64,000 nt of DNA. It comes from Rhineura floridana. Lineage: Eukaryota; Chordata; Lepidosauria; Squamata; Rhineuridae. Shown in pieces: positions 63,309 through 64,000 of the stretch. Position 1 is the first letter of the stretch. The number at the start of each line of letters is the position of its first letter. The notes below the pieces were generated by a model that did no database searches, had not been told where the DNA came from, and saw only the letters and a program-made list of their open reading frames with translations. Made by a program: the position numbers and the translations under genes. The stretch is taken from positions 34,266,474 through 34,330,473 of the forward strand of contig NC_084487.1 of the NCBI RefSeq assembly GCF_030035675.1. The letters are read 5' to 3'.

Positions 63309-64000
63309 AATACAAATTCATTCTGTTATGGGTCTTAGAGAAACTTTGAAGCCTAGCAACATTTCTCCAATATAGATCCCCCCCCCAAAAAATCTTGAGA
63401 TGTCACATTGTGCATATGTACACAGACTTACATGGGTTTTTCTTTCTAGCAAGCTTTCATATTCACATAATCCCTTCTTCAAGCTAAACTGGAATAGTCA
63501 TAGAAGATGTTTAAGGCCGTACTCCACACATACCTGATGATGAGTCCCACTGAACTCAGCAGAGCTTAAGTCTAAGAAGACATATACAGCTGTAAAGTTC
63601 CTAAAAGGGGGGGGAGTCAAGAAGACAGAGAACAGATTATTGCAACATATTGATTTTAACAATATTGATTTAGAAGCAAGTCCTGTTGATTTCAATAGAT
63701 ATTTCTTCTAACTCACTGCACCATCTTAAGCATGTTTACTTAGAAGTAAAGCCCACTGAACTGAATTCCCTGTAAGTGTGTTCACGATTTCAACCTTAAT
63801 AGTAAGGTTTAACGGCACATTATATGCACAAACACAAAGCTAAGATCTCTGAACATCCTCATGCATCCAACACGTTAAGAATTACTGTGGCTTGTGTGTC
63901 TTCAATGGCTTTTGCAATTAATTTACATCTTACTGTATGTATCATATTAAATATCACTTTATTTAACAGGCATGTTTGAGATTCTTCAGATTTTTTTATC
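63309..64000 (+). other. SPIC 3' UTR and flank
   Basis: Presumed 3' untranslated region. A short palindromic-MITE copy lies at about 63690-63795 (TTTACTTAGAAGTAAAGCCC). A variant polyadenylation signal ATTAAA is at 63946-63951; no AATAAA was seen before it. Confidence 0.5.

Noticed and set aside
63946-63951. Firm polyadenylation site for SPIC
   Set aside because: Only a variant ATTAAA is visible, and the window ends shortly after. The true end may lie outside.
1-64000. CRISPR array, operon, prophage or other prokaryotic system
   Set aside because: Intron-exon structure, CpG islands and LINE/SINE content show vertebrate nuclear DNA. No spacer-repeat pattern was seen.

Overview
The window is vertebrate nuclear DNA from a squamate reptile, most likely a lizard. 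Three things point there: host genes are split into short exons with GT/AG splice sites, introns are packed with transposons, and BovB, CR1 and L2 LINEs occur together with BovB-tailed SINEs of the Sauria type. Two host genes are recognisable.

Positions 1539-24611 (minus strand) hold coding exons 1-8 of PARP12, an interferon-inducible mono-ADP-ribosyltransferase. The exons encode the CCCH zinc fingers and the WWE region. The catalytic exons must lie to the left of position 1. All eight exons join in frame. Exon 1 sits in a GC-rich, CpG-rich block. An ISRE-like element (GAAA-NN-GAAA) lies about 190 bp upstream of the ATG.

Positions 25000-55500 are intergenic, or hold unseen 5' exons of the next gene, and consist almost entirely of repeats. 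They include a near-complete CR1 with an esterase-type ORF1, an older L2 interrupted by a SINE and a small DNA transposon, a purine-rich minisatellite, a solo LTR fossil and many hAT-like, pogo/Tigger-like and palindromic MITEs.

Positions 55544-63308 (plus strand) hold the last four coding exons of SPIC, an ETS-family transcription factor of macrophages. They join in frame and end with the complete ETS domain. The first coding exon with the ATG was not found. A 5'-truncated L2 lies in the last intron.

PARP12 and SPIC are transcribed divergently. In human they lie on different chromosomes (7q34 and 12q23, from memory), so the adjacency is noteworthy. Several insertions can be read with unusual clarity because the same window holds an unoccupied relative of the host element or a clean target-site duplication: a MITE inside a SINE inside a hAT element, a Tigger-like element inside a palindromic MITE, a hAT element inside another MITE, and a SINE inside an L2 3' UTR. 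I saw no operon-like, CRISPR-like or bacterial features and no clear new gene family.
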